Source: Austropuccinia psidii
Taxonomy: Eukaryota > Basidiomycota > Pucciniomycetes > Pucciniales > Sphaerophragmiaceae
Reading direction: 5' to 3'
DNA length: 64,000 nt
NCBI GenBank assembly: GCA_023105745.1
Contig: JALGQZ010000009.1
Coordinates: 35,764,409 to 35,828,408 of the forward strand
The position numbers and the translations under genes are program-made. Below are positions 35,947 to 48,244 of this stretch, one piece after another. A model generated the notes under the pieces. It was not told where the DNA came from, ran no database searches, and was given only the letters and a program-made list of their open reading frames with translations. Every line of letters begins with the position of its first letter. The stretch's first letter is position 1.

Positions 35947-36335
35947 TTTGGGGGCCTGGCCGTGTTTTTTGAACCTTGTACCCTTAATTGATATATTTTT
36001 AAGCTCTAAAATATATTAATTTAATTAATTTTTTTTCTTTCAATTTGAAGTTAAAATATTTTTATTTTTGAAATTGTTTTAAAATCTTTTTCATTGAGGA
36101 ATTTGGTTTAATTTTATACTGTTTTTACACGTGGCTTTTTCACATCCAAAAACTTATAAAATTATTCTTTGAGTTACTCTGAATTAATTTTCATTCAAAA
36201 TCTTAAATTTTAATTTTTTTTCTTTAAAAAGAATAATTTTTTTTAATATTAAAAAATATAAAACTTATAAAAAATCTTTAAAAATACTTTAAAAAGTATA
36301 AAAAATAATTTTTTTTTCTTTTATAATTTTCTTAG

Positions 36336-37321
36336 TGTCTTTAATCAAATACTGTGCAGCTGGTAACAGACTCCGTAAAAGATATATCACTAGCCCAGAA
36401 TCTTCAGAAGCAGAATCTGAAGAAAGTATTGAGGTGCAAATTGCTAAAAGAGGCACCTTATTCAATTCTGAAAAGAATAAATTACCACCAAAAGGTGTGT
36501 TTTTATCTTTATTTTCATCTTTTATCCTTAAATTGACGTGAAAATGGTGCATACCAGAAATGGAAGCAACTATTCAGTCCAACCAGATGGATGTGGACAA
36601 GGAAGAGGCAAGACCAAATCCAGAAGTGCCAAATCTTCCACAAGAAAGACACATCTGGAGGATGCCAGAGTTGCCCCCCATTCCCCAAGGTCTGTACCAA
36701 CAGATTTTGACATGAATTCTGAGCCTGAACTAATTTATGATAATATTTCCAGGGCTGAACCATTTTCAAGTGGCAGCAATAGAAATATATCAGAGCCAGT
36801 ACAAAAATTGGTTCAGAGCAGCCAAAGAAGAGGAGTGGGAAATCTGCCCAAGCCTTTGGCAGGGGGCCATGAACTCCTACTTACACATCAAGAGCTTTCT
36901 GGGTCAGGAGAAGACCATAGAACTCTTAGGAGGATGGAGCCCCCTGTCTTGCAAAGAGAAGGTCAAAAAGATAAAGAATTGGTTGAAGAACCAGAGTCTT
37001 TTATCCATAGACCAGAAGAAAGAGTTGGAAATGACTCCAACTTTGGAGACAGAGGCACCAGTGGCATCTACCAGCTCCAAACCAGCTCCAGAAGCATCCA
37101 AGGACAAGCCCAAAGGACCTCAAAAGAAACAGAGAGGTCCCAAGAACCATCAAGGCAAGGGCAAAGGCAAAGCCAATTGGCACAGACCTTACCCACAAGG
37201 GTACAGGATCCCCAAATTGGAGCCTTCAGCAGTGGACAGTGTCTTCAATATGGCCAGAACTCTTATGGAATTCACAGCCAAAGAGCAGGAAAGGATGAAC
37301 AGGACCTTTCCACGCAAATAA
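36336..37321 (+). CDS. A2 ORF1: spliced accessory protein
   Basis: Predicted exons are A35421 (split start), 36336-36494, 36558-36689 and 36753-37321, again 861 nt or 286 residues. From about 36528 to 37445 the DNA is identical to A1, so the protein is identical over exons 2 and 3. It differs only at a few residues in exon 1 (for example NRLRKR versus NRLSKR). Introns 36495-36557 and 36690-36752 keep donor, acceptor and phase. The first short intron is 2 nt shorter than in A1 without affecting the frame, as expected for a real intron. See A1 ORF1 for the protein description. Confidence 0.7.
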
Positions 37322-40300
37322 CTGATGTACATAGAAGTATTAGTGTAGAAATTGGCAAACTTGAGTCAAAGTTAAAGCAAATTACATCAGACATCAATGA
37401 ACTACAGAAAAATGGCAAGGCAGATTCTGAATGGCATAAACTGACACATGTCACCATTGAGTCAATTGACAATACTTGTAAAAGAATTGAGAACCCATGT
37501 CAAAATCAGAATGATGACACAGAAGATCCTTCCATTCTTCAAGTAACTGATAGACTTAAAACTCTTGAAGACCATGTCTTACAAAGAGTTAAGAACACCA
37601 ATCAATTTGCTATACATTTAGCAAAAAGTGACAGTGAAAGGCAGAAATTAAAGAATGAGATAATTGCAAGTGTGGAACAAATTCATAAGAATCATGAACC
37701 ACATATGCCAAGAAATTCTACACCTTTGACTGAGGAAAAACTCTCTGTTAAAGAAAGTCTTACACCATTCTTGGGAGAAAATGCCTACTCTGCAAGAGAT
37801 ATTCCCAAAATAGAAGAATGGCCAACATTCTCTGGTGAAGGAGAATACAACCATATTGAATTCATCAGGACTATAGATATGTTGCAAGAAGACTTTAATA
37901 TACCTGATGAAATCATAGTAGGAAAATTACACTGTTTGTTTACCAAAACTGCAAAGAAATGGTATTACAAAGTGAGGATTGATCATGGTAAACATGACTG
38001 GTCTTGGTGGAAATCTGAAGTGATTACCAAATGGGCCAATAATTCTTGGAGGTTTAAAATGGAGAATGCTTTTGAAAGTGCCATTTTTAACTCAGAAAAA
38101 GACAAACCACTTACTTGGTTCTTCAAACAAAAAGACAGATTATCTGCTTTACACCCAGATATGTCTGACACTATGATTAATATGAAAATATTAAGAAAGT
38201 GTGGAGGAGAACTGGAACATGCTATCAAGAGCAGATGTGTGGAGCCCTGTTCAACAGAGGACTACATTAATGCTATGGAAGATATCATTACCAGAACAAG
38301 AATTGGTAAGACTTGGATTAGAAACCCAATAGAGTCCAAAATAGTCTCAAAGATTCCTAGAGAGGAAAGAAGACCAGAAAGACCTGTCTTGAAGTGTCAT
38401 AAATGTGGAAGTACTTCACATTTAGCCAACACTTGCCCTAAGAAGACAAAGATCAATGAAGTTCAAATCATTGAAGAAATTCAGTGTACTGAAGAGAAAG
38501 AAGAGTCTGATCAAGATTCTGCAGTCTCTGAAGATACACCAGTGGAGGACTATCCCATTGAAAACATTTCAGCTTTCTTTGAGGTCACAGAAGTCCATAC
38601 CCACTTGCCACAGTACAGTGAAGATTGCTGCAACTTGATCAATATCCAAGATGCCAAAATGTGTAAAGCTAAACCTGCTAGAGGAAAGGGTTATACTGCT
38701 GGATCATCCTGTATCACATCAGTTCTGATGAGTGATATTGAATCCAAAGTAAATTTGGATACAGGAGCATTTTGCACATGTGTTGGCAAAGATTATCTCC
38801 AAATTATACTTCCTGAATGGAAAGACCATCTATTACCAATAGAAGGTGTACAATTCAGTAGTGCCAGTAACAATATGTACCCCTTGGGCATATTGGACAC
38901 TAATATTGTATTCCCACATCCAGCAGGAGGTGTAAGAATGAAAACTGAGATTGTAGTAATGGATAATTGCACATCTCAGCACATCATTCTTGGAAATGAT
39001 TACTTGAATATCTATGGTATTGATATAAATAACCATAAAGACAGATATTTCACAATTGGAGATAACAAAAGGCAGAAATTTGCTTTCTCCAATATGCCAA
39101 AAAAGATATCCGTAGTATCTTCTGTCAAAGATACTTACAAAGATGAATTTGTGTCTAAACAACTTGTTGAAGCACAAATTAATCCATCATTGTTACCAAA
39201 GATGAGGAATGAACTTATTGATGTATTATATACATACAATAATGCATTTGCATCTGATAATGAACCATTAGGGGCTATAAGAGGACATGAAATTCATATT
39301 ACTCTTAATATTGATAGACCATATCCTCCAGTACTTAGAAGACCAGCTTATCCAGCCAGTCCCAGAGCTAGAGAAGCCTTGGAAAAACATATCCAGGAGT
39401 TGATCCAACTTGGTGTACTAAGGAAAGTAGGCCATAATGAGGAAGTTGAAGTTACAACACCTGTTATTATTGCTTGGCACAATGATAAGTCAAGAATGGT
39501 TGGAGATTTCAGAGCATTGAATACCTACACAGTTCCAGATAGGTATCCAATCCCAAGAATTCAAGAAACCCTGACTCAATTGTCTAAATCCAAGTATATA
39601 ACATCAATGGATGCATTGAAAGGCTTCCATCAAAATGTTTTGACGCCTAAAGCTAGGAAATTACTTAGAATTATCACCCACTGTGGTATTTATGAGTATC
39701 TTAGAATGCCATTTGGCATTAAAAATGCTCCATCTCATTATCAAAGAATGATGAATACCATCTTCCCCACAGAATTGTCTGAAGGATGGCTTATCATTTA
39801 TATTGATGATATTATTATATGTTCTGACTCATGGTCTTTACACCTTGAAAGACTTGCAAGAGTACTTCATAAAGTTGAAGAAGTGAACATGAAAATTTCA
39901 CTTAAGAAATGCAATTTTGGTTTTGAAGAACTCAAAGCATTAGGACATGTTGTTTCTGGTTTGAGCTTGGGTATTGACAAAAATAAAGTGGCAGCAGTGT
40001 TACTTAAGCCAATACCCCAGAATAAAAAAGAAATGATGTCTTTTCTTGGATTTGCTAGTTACTATAGGCAACACTTGAAAGATTTTGCAATTCTAGCCAA
40101 GTCACTCTATAGAATCTGTGATCAACAGACTGTATTTGAGATGACACAAGAAAGAATCAGAGCTTATGAGAAGATAAAGAAAGCCCTTACAGAAGCACCT
40201 TTACTCCTCATGCCTGACTGGAATATTCCTTTTAAGTTGTACATTGATGCATGTGGAGATGGATTAGGGGCAGCCCTACATCAAGTCCAAATTATTGATG

Positions 40301-42252
40301 ACAAACCTACAGAAGGACCAGTTTGTTATATCTCAAGACAAATCAAACCAACAGAAGCCAGATATGGTGCAAGCCAAATGGAGTGCTTATGTTTGGTATG
40401 GGCACTTGAGAAATTACACTATTACCTTGATGGCAGTGTTTTTGAAGTGATAACTGACTGTAATGCCGTGAAATCACTTCTTAACATGAAAACTCCCAAC
40501 AGACATATGTTGAGATGGCAAATAGCCATTCAAGAATATAGGGGAAACATGACTATAGTTCATAAAGCAGGAAACATTCACAAAAATGCTGATGGACTTA
40601 GTAGATGGGCTTTAGCCAACACTCCTGATAACCCAGCTTATGTACCTTTGGAAGCTGAACCACAGATTCCAATTGAAGGAATTAACATAACTGATATTGG
40701 GACTGAATTCTTTGAAGAGGTCAGAGAGTCTTATAAACAAGACAAAAATTGCCATATCTTGACTTCTTTATTGGATAAAGACTGCAAAGACACATCTTTG
40801 ATTAATGCACTAGATGAAGTTTGGAAAAATTCCTATTCTGAAGGAAGATTTCACTTGTTTGATGGGATTATTTACCATAGAACAAAACATTCTTGTGTTA
40901 TGACACTGTGTAGTAGATTGCTTATCAATACCATTCTTCATGAATGCCATGATAGCATTTACTCTGGACACCTGTCAGAAGACAGAACACTTGAGAAAGT
41001 GAAGAACTGTGCATGGTGGCCATCTTGGAGAAAAGAAACCATTGAGTATTGCCATACCTGTGATAGATGCCAAAAAGCAAACAGGAGTACAGGCAAGAAC
41101 TTTGGATTGATGATCCACATTGAAGAACCAAAATCCCCTTGGGAAGTTGTTCACATGGATTGGGTCACAGCACTTCCTCCAAGTGGTGACAAAAGTTATA
41201 ATGCTTGCTTAGTCATTGTAGACAGATATAGCAAAACTCCCATATTCTTACCATGTCATAAAGATGACACTGCTATGGATACAGCTCTTCTTTTATGGAG
41301 TAGAGTTATTTCTAATACAGGATTATTTAAGAATATCATAAGTGACAGATATCCCAAATTCACATCTGCACTTTGGACCAATCTTCATAGATTGTTTGGG
41401 ACTAAGTTATCATTCTCTACAGCATATCACCCTCAAACAGATGGGCTAGCAGAGAGGATGATTCAAACTTTAGAAGACATGATCAGGAGATTCTGTGCTT
41501 ATGGATTAGAATTCAAAGACTCAGATGGCTTTACCCATGACTGGTGCACTCTGATACCCACATTAGAATTGGCATACAAGACATCAGTCCATTCTTCCAC
41601 AGGACAAACTCCTGCTATGTTAGAGAAAGGATGGAATCCAAGACTTCCAGCAGACACACTGAGGAAAGACTTGATTGACATTCATCCTACAGCTTCCAGC
41701 TTCAAGATAATGCTTGATAAAGTGAAACATCATGCAAAACAAAGTATGGATGATGCTTTTGATTATGCAAAACAGAAGTGGGACAAGAGTCATAAAGTAC
41801 CAGACTTCAAAGTAGGGGACTTAGTTTTAGTTTCAACCTTGAATTTTAATAATATCAAAGGCCCAAAGAAACTTAAAGATTCTTATGTAGGACCTTTTGT
41901 TATTGTTGCCTTACATGGAACCAATGCAGTTCAAGTGGAATTGAGTGGTGAATTGGAAAATAAACACCCCACATTTCCAGTCAGCTTGATAAAGCCTTAT
42001 CAACCAGCTGATAAAGAATTGTTTCCTTTAAGGAACCCAACTCCTTTAACTGTACCACCTGTGGAACAGAATGAAGACAAAAATATAAAGAAGGTCATTA
42101 AAGAAAGGAGACTTAGGGGTAAAAATCAAAGAGAATATCTTGTCAGATATAGAAATCCAATACATGAAGATGAATGGATGGCAGAATCAGAAATACCTGA
42201 CTCAGATAAACTCTTGAGAAGATTTAGACATGAAAGAAGGCCACAAGCCTGA
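36544..42252 (+). CDS. A2 Gag-Pol polyprotein (chromovirus)
   Basis: Uninterrupted frame of 1,902 residues from ATG 36544, with the same domain order as A1: capsid-like region, CCHC knuckle, DTG protease, YIDD reverse transcriptase, RNase H, HHCC/D-D35-E integrase, GPF module, chromodomain. The first ~300 residues are identical to A1. After that the two diverge by scattered substitutions and a 2-residue insertion (QN near residue 317). One change is in integrase: SDRD of A1 is SDRY. The catalytic Asp is the first D and is kept, but the following position is usually Asp or Gly and the change might impair activity. Otherwise it looks functional. Confidence 0.95.
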   Translation: MVHTRNGSNYSVQPDGCGQGRGKTKSRSAKSSTRKTHLEDARVAPHSPRSVPTDFDMNSEPELIYDNISRAEPFSSGSNRNISEPVQKLVQSSQRRGVGNLPKPLAGGHELLLTHQELSGSGEDHRTLRRMEPPVLQREGQKDKELVEEPESFIHRPEERVGNDSNFGDRGTSGIYQLQTSSRSIQGQAQRTSKETERSQEPSRQGQRQSQLAQTLPTRVQDPQIGAFSSGQCLQYGQNSYGIHSQRAGKDEQDLSTQITDVHRSISVEIGKLESKLKQITSDINELQKNGKADSEWHKLTHVTIESIDNTCKRIENPCQNQNDDTEDPSILQVTDRLKTLEDHVLQRVKNTNQFAIHLAKSDSERQKLKNEIIASVEQIHKNHEPHMPRNSTPLTEEKLSVKESLTPFLGENAYSARDIPKIEEWPTFSGEGEYNHIEFIRTIDMLQEDFNIPDEIIVGKLHCLFTKTAKKWYYKVRIDHGKHDWSWWKSEVITKWANNSWRFKMENAFESAIFNSEKDKPLTWFFKQKDRLSALHPDMSDTMINMKILRKCGGELEHAIKSRCVEPCSTEDYINAMEDIITRTRIGKTWIRNPIESKIVSKIPREERRPERPVLKCHKCGSTSHLANTCPKKTKINEVQIIEEIQCTEEKEESDQDSAVSEDTPVEDYPIENISAFFEVTEVHTHLPQYSEDCCNLINIQDAKMCKAKPARGKGYTAGSSCITSVLMSDIESKVNLDTGAFCTCVGKDYLQIILPEWKDHLLPIEGVQFSSASNNMYPLGILDTNIVFPHPAGGVRMKTEIVVMDNCTSQHIILGNDYLNIYGIDINNHKDRYFTIGDNKRQKFAFSNMPKKISVVSSVKDTYKDEFVSKQLVEAQINPSLLPKMRNELIDVLYTYNNAFASDNEPLGAIRGHEIHITLNIDRPYPPVLRRPAYPASPRAREALEKHIQELIQLGVLRKVGHNEEVEVTTPVIIAWHNDKSRMVGDFRALNTYTVPDRYPIPRIQETLTQLSKSKYITSMDALKGFHQNVLTPKARKLLRIITHCGIYEYLRMPFGIKNAPSHYQRMMNTIFPTELSEGWLIIYIDDIIICSDSWSLHLERLARVLHKVEEVNMKISLKKCNFGFEELKALGHVVSGLSLGIDKNKVAAVLLKPIPQNKKEMMSFLGFASYYRQHLKDFAILAKSLYRICDQQTVFEMTQERIRAYEKIKKALTEAPLLLMPDWNIPFKLYIDACGDGLGAALHQVQIIDDKPTEGPVCYISRQIKPTEARYGASQMECLCLVWALEKLHYYLDGSVFEVITDCNAVKSLLNMKTPNRHMLRWQIAIQEYRGNMTIVHKAGNIHKNADGLSRWALANTPDNPAYVPLEAEPQIPIEGINITDIGTEFFEEVRESYKQDKNCHILTSLLDKDCKDTSLINALDEVWKNSYSEGRFHLFDGIIYHRTKHSCVMTLCSRLLINTILHECHDSIYSGHLSEDRTLEKVKNCAWWPSWRKETIEYCHTCDRCQKANRSTGKNFGLMIHIEEPKSPWEVVHMDWVTALPPSGDKSYNACLVIVDRYSKTPIFLPCHKDDTAMDTALLLWSRVISNTGLFKNIISDRYPKFTSALWTNLHRLFGTKLSFSTAYHPQTDGLAERMIQTLEDMIRRFCAYGLEFKDSDGFTHDWCTLIPTLELAYKTSVHSSTGQTPAMLEKGWNPRLPADTLRKDLIDIHPTASSFKIMLDKVKHHAKQSMDDAFDYAKQKWDKSHKVPDFKVGDLVLVSTLNFNNIKGPKKLKDSYVGPFVIVALHGTNAVQVELSGELENKHPTFPVSLIKPYQPADKELFPLRNPTPLTVPPVEQNEDKNIKKVIKERRLRGKNQREYLVRYRNPIHEDEWMAESEIPDSDKLLRRFRHERRPQA

Positions 42253-42382
42253 ATATGTCTATAAAATGTGCTTTAAATTACTTGATCTGAGTAGTGTGAA
42301 GAGGTTGGACAGTGGACATTACCCCCTTTGGGGCTTTTATTATTCTATCATTTGATAAAATTGTAGTACAATTTTATTTTTT

Positions 42383-42394
42383 GGTGGGAGGGAA
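42383..42394 (+). other. A2 polypurine tract
   Basis: GGTGGGAGGGAA directly before the 3' LTR, identical to A1. Confidence 0.9.
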
Positions 42395-44315
42395 TGTGAG
42401 CCTTGAGGTATATTTTACATACCCAAATAGGCCACAATCATTTTAAAAATAAATTCTGAATAATGAATACCTCATAAGTCATGCATATATTCAAAATTCA
42501 TTATTTTTTATTTAAGAAAAGTTGAATAACTTTTTATTGAGGAAGTAAATCCATGGATTTAAGGCCAGATTTGGATTCTACACAAAAATTCACCTAGGGT
42601 AGCTCCATAGAGTGAATAAGCTCAATTTAAGTATTTGAGGTGGTAAAATGGAAAATACTTCAATACCACATCATTAATACCACATAAAAGATCCGTGAAA
42701 ATTTTTGTTTTTCTTGATTTTTAGCCAAAATAATGGGAAAGTGAGAAATCCCATGTTACATATACACTAAGAATAGTGTTATGCATGTTTTGAGCACTTA
42801 ATATCATGGTATTCTTACATGGACTTTTGGTACACCCATAGTGGATATCTCACTTTAAGCTTAAATTACTATTTTGACGTAAAAAATAAGCAAGGGGGAC
42901 AAAAGACATCAAAGAGAGCCAGGGTACCCAACTTCTGAGGCCTCAGAGGCGTGGATAGCTCCAGAGCATGGATCCATGGCTCATCTTGGCCTAATTGGTA
43001 AACTAAAACTCTTTGGGAACTTGGTTACCAAGTTACAACTACTGTAAAACACCAGAAAATAGTAAATAACCTGCTATTTTGACATGCCAAGGAGGTAATG
43101 AGCTACTTACACTCCTGTAACCATGTCAATTACTAATGACTTTCCATGGATAAACCCCAAAAGATTAATTAAAACCCTTTTGGGACCCATATTCATTGAT
43201 TTACCTCATAGCAACCAGCAAAACACTGCTATTTGCAATTCTATGTAGAAATAAGGTAAAAACTTCAAAAATTCATTAAAAATACAATTCTTAATGAATC
43301 CTTTTGAAACTTTCAGGACTAAAGGGGAACTGTATTATCTATGGTACATCCAAAAAGAATTACAGTTTTACTAGTAAAATTAAAAGTTTTACTTACAGTC
43401 CATTTTTGGCTATTCTACGTGAAATACTGAATCTTCAAAAATTCACAGTAATTACAACCTGTGATGAAATTGGCAATAAAATTGATAACTTTGAGAAATC
43501 AATGATTATTTTAGAATAAAAGAAGATTTACAAGTGTTACTCCTTTTATTCTTAACCATATTGGGGTTGGTAGTCACGTAAAAGCATCAATTAAGTAATT
43601 ATGATAATCTTACGTGACAACTGATGATGCAATCAATAATCCAAAAAGGTTTATTGTTTTCTCACTCACTGGTTTTTCAGTTTGCTCCATGGCACGCCTC
43701 TGTGAGCTGTTGTTGACTTAAAAGAGGCCTCCTCTTGCTGTTTTTTCCAATAATCATCTTATCAATTTATTAAATCATTATTACCAACAAGCAAGTATTA
43801 GTTACAGCTATTCTTAAGTGTTTTAAATCTTTCAGAATCAATCAGAAAGACGTGAAATCATAGAATCCAACTATATATTGTTGTAATACTGTTATAAATC
43901 CTTTTGATCCCTTAAATCCACAATTCTACGTCAAATTTCTCTACTCTTATCTATCAATAAGTTCTTTGCAGTATTAGTGAGTCATTTATATTTAATTCTT
44001 AAAGTTTTTCTCTAAAATTAGTTTTCTTCAAGAATTATCTTTATAATTATTCTTGCAAAAGATAATTATATATTAAAATAATTTTATTATTTTAATAAAA
44101 GAAGTTTTTATTATTAAATTCTTCTTGTAATTGATTCTTGTAGACAATTACTGCTCACTGTTATAATCACTAGTAGTGTATAACAAGTGAAAGAGATAAT
44201 TTTATAATTATTTAATTGTGGTTATAATAATTTTTATTATTATATTTCATAAGAACAGACATAGTACTGTTGATTAATAGTAATATTATCATCAGTTTCA
44301 TAGTCACATCTTACA
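42395..44315 (+). repeat. A2 3' LTR
   Basis: 1,921 bp, ends CATCTTACA, followed by TSD CATTG. An apparent open frame at 43304-43519 is within LTR sequence and has no sign of being a gene. Confidence 0.95.
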
Positions 44316-44320
44316 CATTG

Positions 44321-45016
44321 TCCTTGGCTGTCTTTTCCTTCTTTGGGATTCTGTAATTCTGAGGGTAAGGCTTGTTCCACTTGGGCTTTGCCTTTCCCTT
44401 TGCCTTTTGTTTGCCCCTGTGGTTGGTCTTTGGGGCTTGCTTGGCCTTTTTTGGCACTTGTTGAGGCAGAGTTTTGCTGGTGGATGCTTGGGGAGCTTCC
44501 ACTGGGCTGTTTTCCTTGCCTTGAGCCAACTTCTTCTTCTGATCCTCTGATAACATGCTTTGGTTTTTCAACCAAGCTTTTATCTGCTGGACTTGTCCTT
44601 TGACAGACATTGGTGTCCAACCCATCACAAGATCTTATGTCTTTTCTGGCGCCAGGAACTTCTTCACTTGAAGATAAGAGTTCATGGTGCCTATCCAAAG
44701 ACTGGGTAGAAGCTCCCACTCTTGTTGTTTTGAGGCCAGGAACCAGTTCTTCCATTGGGATGGATAAATTTCCACAGTTGCCTGTTGGAAATGCTTCAGG
44801 TCTAACAACAGTAGCAGTTATGTCAGCTTCTGGACTCGCAATAAGAGGTTCAAAGGTGCTCGCTAACCTTTGGCAACTGGTGGAAGTTCTGGCATCCTCC
44901 ATTTGTGCCTCTCCTCTGGGAAGAAATTCTTGCCTTTTTGATTTGTGGCTGGAATGTCCTGGTCGAGATCCATTTGATTGGATGGAGTAATTACTTCCAC
45001 TTCTAGTAGGAGTCAA
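44321..45016 (-). pseudogene. C gag, N-terminal piece
   Basis: Minus-strand open frame of ~230 codons, disordered and rich in Ser, Pro, Glu and Lys, homologous to the first ~230 residues of A1 Gag-Pol (TRxGSNYSxQ near the start, then EDAR, HELL and similar blocks). There is no ATG: the frame opens at TTG 45016 after an upstream stop. Relatives I recall begin with Met at this place, so the start was probably lost. The start site lies inside the predicted ORF1 intron 45064-45003. Cut by A2 at the CATTG site. Confidence 0.8.
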
Positions 45017-45181
45017 TTCACTTCAATTTCAATAAAAAATAGAGTGAAATTGAATTGAATTCACCTACAGGACCTTTAAAGGGTTCTTTGGTTATCAAAC
45101 CCCTTGGTGCTGGGCTGGTTTGAATCTCAATACTGGACTCTGAGGCTTCAGAGTCTGAAGAATTTTCTCTGATGGAAAACA
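44321..45181 (-). pseudogene. C ORF1, exons 1-3, one stop
   Basis: Minus-strand exons 45181-45065, 45002-44868 and 44801-44321, then 34025-33941 beyond A2. With the split-start A at 46177 this is 819 nt, closing in frame (272 residues). Introns 45064-45003 (GTGAAT...TAG, 62 nt) and 44867-44802 (GTTAGC...TAG, 66 nt) are both phase 1 and sit where the family A introns sit. Shared blocks include [13 protein letters not shown], EIYxSQ, KNWF, EWE, PSLW, MNSYL, KNQS and PYPQ. In a 51-residue stretch of exon 3 I count 33 identities with A1. The only defect seen is TAA at 44637-44635. Confidence 0.7.
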
Positions 45182-45736
45182 CTAGAGAAAATTAAAAAAT
45201 ATAAGTTGTTTTATCAAATAATAAAAAATAACTTATAAACTCAACTTATTAAATAAAGTTGTTTTAATGTAATTTTATGGCAAATTACATCAAAATAAAG
45301 AAAAATGTCTAAGATAATAGAAAAAAATGTTTTTAGTAAAGATTTTTTTATTTTTTAAAGATTTTTTATTTGATTTATTATTTTCTTTAAAGAAATAATA
45401 ATTATGCAATTAACAAGTTAGTTAATCAAAATTGTATTATTATTCACTTTATACTAGAATAACTCAAAGAATAAATTTCAAGTCTGTGATGTGAAAAAGC
45501 CACTAGTTAGACAAAAGAAATTTATTCCAAGTCACTCAATAGTATATTGTTTCAAACAATATTCTTAAGAAAAAATAACTTTATTAATATTATAAAGATT
45601 ATTTATAAGGGATAAGTCCCAAAAAAGCCAATATTAAGACAAATATGGCAATTTTACGTCAAAAAATAGTAAAATAAGGTCTAGAATATGATTTATGTCC
45701 CAAAAATTGGTTTAAAATCCTGGCCAGGCCCCCAAA
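45182..45736 (-). other. C leader and PBS
   Basis: The PBS complement is 45721-45736 (TTTGGGGGCCTGGCCA on the minus strand). The rest is an AT-rich leader ending in TTTTCTCTAG|TG (acceptor 45183-45182), the last part of the predicted 995-nt intron that starts at the LTR donor 46177|46176. The leader contains ATCATATTCTAGAC-type sequence also found in the anomalous A1 leader. Confidence 0.55.
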
Positions 45737-46990
45737 TGTAAGGTTTGTCTATGAAACTCTTGATAATAGTAACAATATCAAGAGTACTATGACTGTCTTC
45801 AGTAGAAAAATATAATATAATAAAATATTCTAACCACAAATTTAAATATAATTATTAAAAATAATCATATAAAAAAATAAATTTAATTATTATTATAAAA
45901 ATATAATAATAAAAAAAATATAATATTTCTAATAAATTATAATTATTCTATTATTGTTATAGTCACGGACAGTTATAACAATAAGAAGTGTAAAGCTCTT
46001 AATGGGACAATTACACGTGGAAAATAAGAATATTAACCACTTACAAATAATATAAATATTATTTATAAAAAGAATTAAACACACACTGTGCAGAAATAAT
46101 TCTTATATAATAAAAATTCTATATAAAAAAACTAATACTAGATAAAAAAGATATAGAACTTTTAGAGAAAACTTACTTATAATATTTATTTAATACAACA
46201 AGTCAAACAACAACAGTTATTATATTAAATAATAATTATAAGTTAAAAACACGCCAAAAAGCAATATTTTTAAAGAGATAAAACAACCGTTTATAATAAA
46301 GATTATGATTAAAGAGTTTTTAAGAGGAATTTGTGGATTTTAAAAGATATTTAAAATGATAATTTTATATAATAAAATTTATTATAGGTGATTACAACAA
46401 ATAATCTGAATTCTATGACTTCAATTCTTTAATTTAATAAATGAAGAATAAAAATAACTTGAGAATTACTTTTAATAATAAGATTTTTTATTTAATAAAA
46501 CTTTACCTGTTTAAATTTCTTAAATGTTTGGATTGATAATGACTGATGGACAAAAACAGTGATGAAAAGCCTCTTTTTATGTCTTCAGAGGAGCTCTCAT
46601 GATTCATAATGAATATAGAGGGCGTGCTCAGGTCAAAACTAAAAAACCATGCTTAAAAATAAAGTTCTTAACTTAAGCTTAAATTTAACAATTTTAAAAA
46701 AATGTTAAAAAAAGTTACATTAGTACTGTGAGATTCTTAAATCTTCCAATCACATAAAAAATAAGTGTTTTTGGGTGTAACACCCTATGGGTGTACCCTA
46801 GGTTATTTTTCGTGTGGAATCCAAAAATGACATAATATCTATAACTTTGTTTATCCAAAAAAAAGTTATACTTATTTCTTATTATTTTTTATTTTAAATT
46901 CAACTAAAAAGTCTGTTTAAGACAAAATTAACTGTTTATAAAACCATTTGTGGCGTTATGGGTATGTCATACATACCTCACAGGCTCACA
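45737..46990 (-). repeat. C 5' LTR with internal deletion
   Basis: Same ends as the 3' LTR but 1,254 instead of 2,194 bp. The missing ~940 bp corresponds to about 27570-28505 of the 3' LTR, with the junction near 46675-46685 at AACTTAAGCTTAAAT-like short homology. It has splice donor TTATAA|GTAAGT (minus, 46177|46176) and a TATA-like box upstream. Confidence 0.9.
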
Positions 46991-46995
46991 TTATT

Positions 46996-48239
46996 CCTTC
47001 TCAAAGTCATTGCTGAGAATAAACCTTGATTTTCACCTCGCATCTAAAATGTAGAAGGAGAGGCTTAACCCCATCAAATGGGTATTAAAAATGAAGCTCT
47101 AAGCCAGGGCTATCCAATGGCAAGAGCCAAACTGAGCTAGCACCAATATTACTGGAGTTATGGTCAATTTCAGGCCAAATAAGGGTGAACAAAACATTCA
47201 CCTCTCATCTAACTTCTACAGTTTTAGTGTGGGATACTTGAAGTGGGGTCTTTTTTGAAAGAGCACAATCAGGGCTATCTGATGGTTTCATACACTTCCC
47301 CATATCTCAACTACAGCAGAAGGTCTAGGGAAAACAAGCTCAATACAGCTTTTGCCTAAAACACGCAAATGTACAAAATTCTTGGACATGGGATAACTTT
47401 GCCATATTTAATGATACCCATATCAAATGAGGTACCATTGTGTAGAGCACATAAAGGGCTACACACCGAATCAATTTTGAGGTTGATATCTCAAGAATTG
47501 ACAAAGTTATGGCTGTTTTAAGGTCAGATTCCCACCTGCTGTCATATACAGCCTCACCATGGGATAACATCCCATAATCATGAATATGAGGTGTCAAATA
47601 GACAAAGAAGCATTTTTTTACTTCAATAACTCATATGTCAGTCAATACTAGGGTTCCATACAGTTTCTGTACAGAATTCTCCGCATCATACACATCAGAA
47701 TCAGGCTGTGAACTCCCCAGATGAAAATTTTCACCCTGTATTGGTGAAAACTGCCCAGATGTGGTTTGAAAACCACATCTGAGCCCAATACAGGTTATAC
47801 AGGCTGTTTGCAAACCACAAGCCAGTACTAGAGAGTGAAAAAATCTTCACTTCCTCTACGTGGAAAGGTCTAGCACCCTTTCCACCCTATTTCAGGATAA
47901 AAAGGAGGCTTTTCACAGCCAGAATTTTCTCCTCATCCTGTTCTTGAATAACCTTTGTAGTAAAAGGTCAAAAACAGTTTTACTCTTGGTTAATAATCAG
48001 GTATACTCTTAATTTAAAGTATTGTAGTCTTTATTATTGTAACCCAACAGGTAAAGCTGCACCCAGGGCTTTCAACAGCACTCACCACCACTATATTCCT
48101 TATAGTCAAGCCCTTTTATTTTTTAATTAAACATCTTTTAACCTTTAGAAAAGTATTTTATACTATTTTTCATGTGTCGCAGTCATAGTTTTAGTTGTAA
48201 ATAGCTTTATTACCACTTCAACATAGACTCATCCTGACA
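46996..48239 (+). repeat. B1 3' LTR, right part
   Basis: Continues the LTR begun at 26434 after the TTATT duplication (46991-46995), and ends CATCCTGACA at 48239. The B1 target site CATAG follows (48240-48244). Open frames within (for example 47340-47597) occur on the opposite strand of LTR sequence and are not genes. Confidence 0.9.
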
Positions 48240-48244
48240 CATAG

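Larger units (their letters stand above)
34026..44315 (+). mobile_element. Intact Ty3/Gypsy chromovirus A2 (10,290 bp)
   Basis: Two LTRs of 1,921 bp (34026-35946 and 42395-44315), perfect TSD CATTG (34021-34025 and 44316-44320), PBS, PPT, full-length Gag-Pol and open ORF1. The LTRs differ at roughly two dozen positions by eye, so it is older than A1. Inserted in the dual-coding 5' part of C, breaking both its gag and ORF1. Confidence 0.95.
26627..46990 (-). mobile_element. Ty3/Gypsy chromovirus C, decayed, split by A2
   Basis: Minus-strand element in the 3' LTR of B1. TSD TTATT is at 26622-26626 and 46991-46995. The 3' LTR is 26627-28820 (2,194 bp) and the 5' LTR 45737-46990 (1,254 bp, with a ~940-bp internal deletion). 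PBS complement at 45721-45736, PPT complement at 28821-28832. Gag-pol is interrupted by point mutations and by the nested intact element A2 (34026-44315). Confidence 0.95.
18192..48239 (+). mobile_element. Ty3/Gypsy element B1 (family B), decayed, split by C
   Basis: The 5' LTR is 18192-19629. The 3' LTR is in two parts, 26434-26626 and 46996-48239. TSD CATAG is at 18187-18191 and 48240-48244, inside A3 pol. PBS TTTTGGGGGCCTGGCC starts at 19630 and the PPT is 26422-26433. The LTRs are 1,438 and about 1,437 bp. Gag-pol has at least one stop in RT plus several frameshifts, so B1 is inactive, although its ORF1 frame remains open. Confidence 0.9.

Noticed and set aside
44343..44990. Long open frames on the plus strand opposite C gag/ORF1 (44343-44603, 44610-44990), and similar antisense frames in A1, A2 and A3
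   Set aside because: They are antisense to a region that is already open in two frames with biased codons. They are not kept between families and have no start context or domains.
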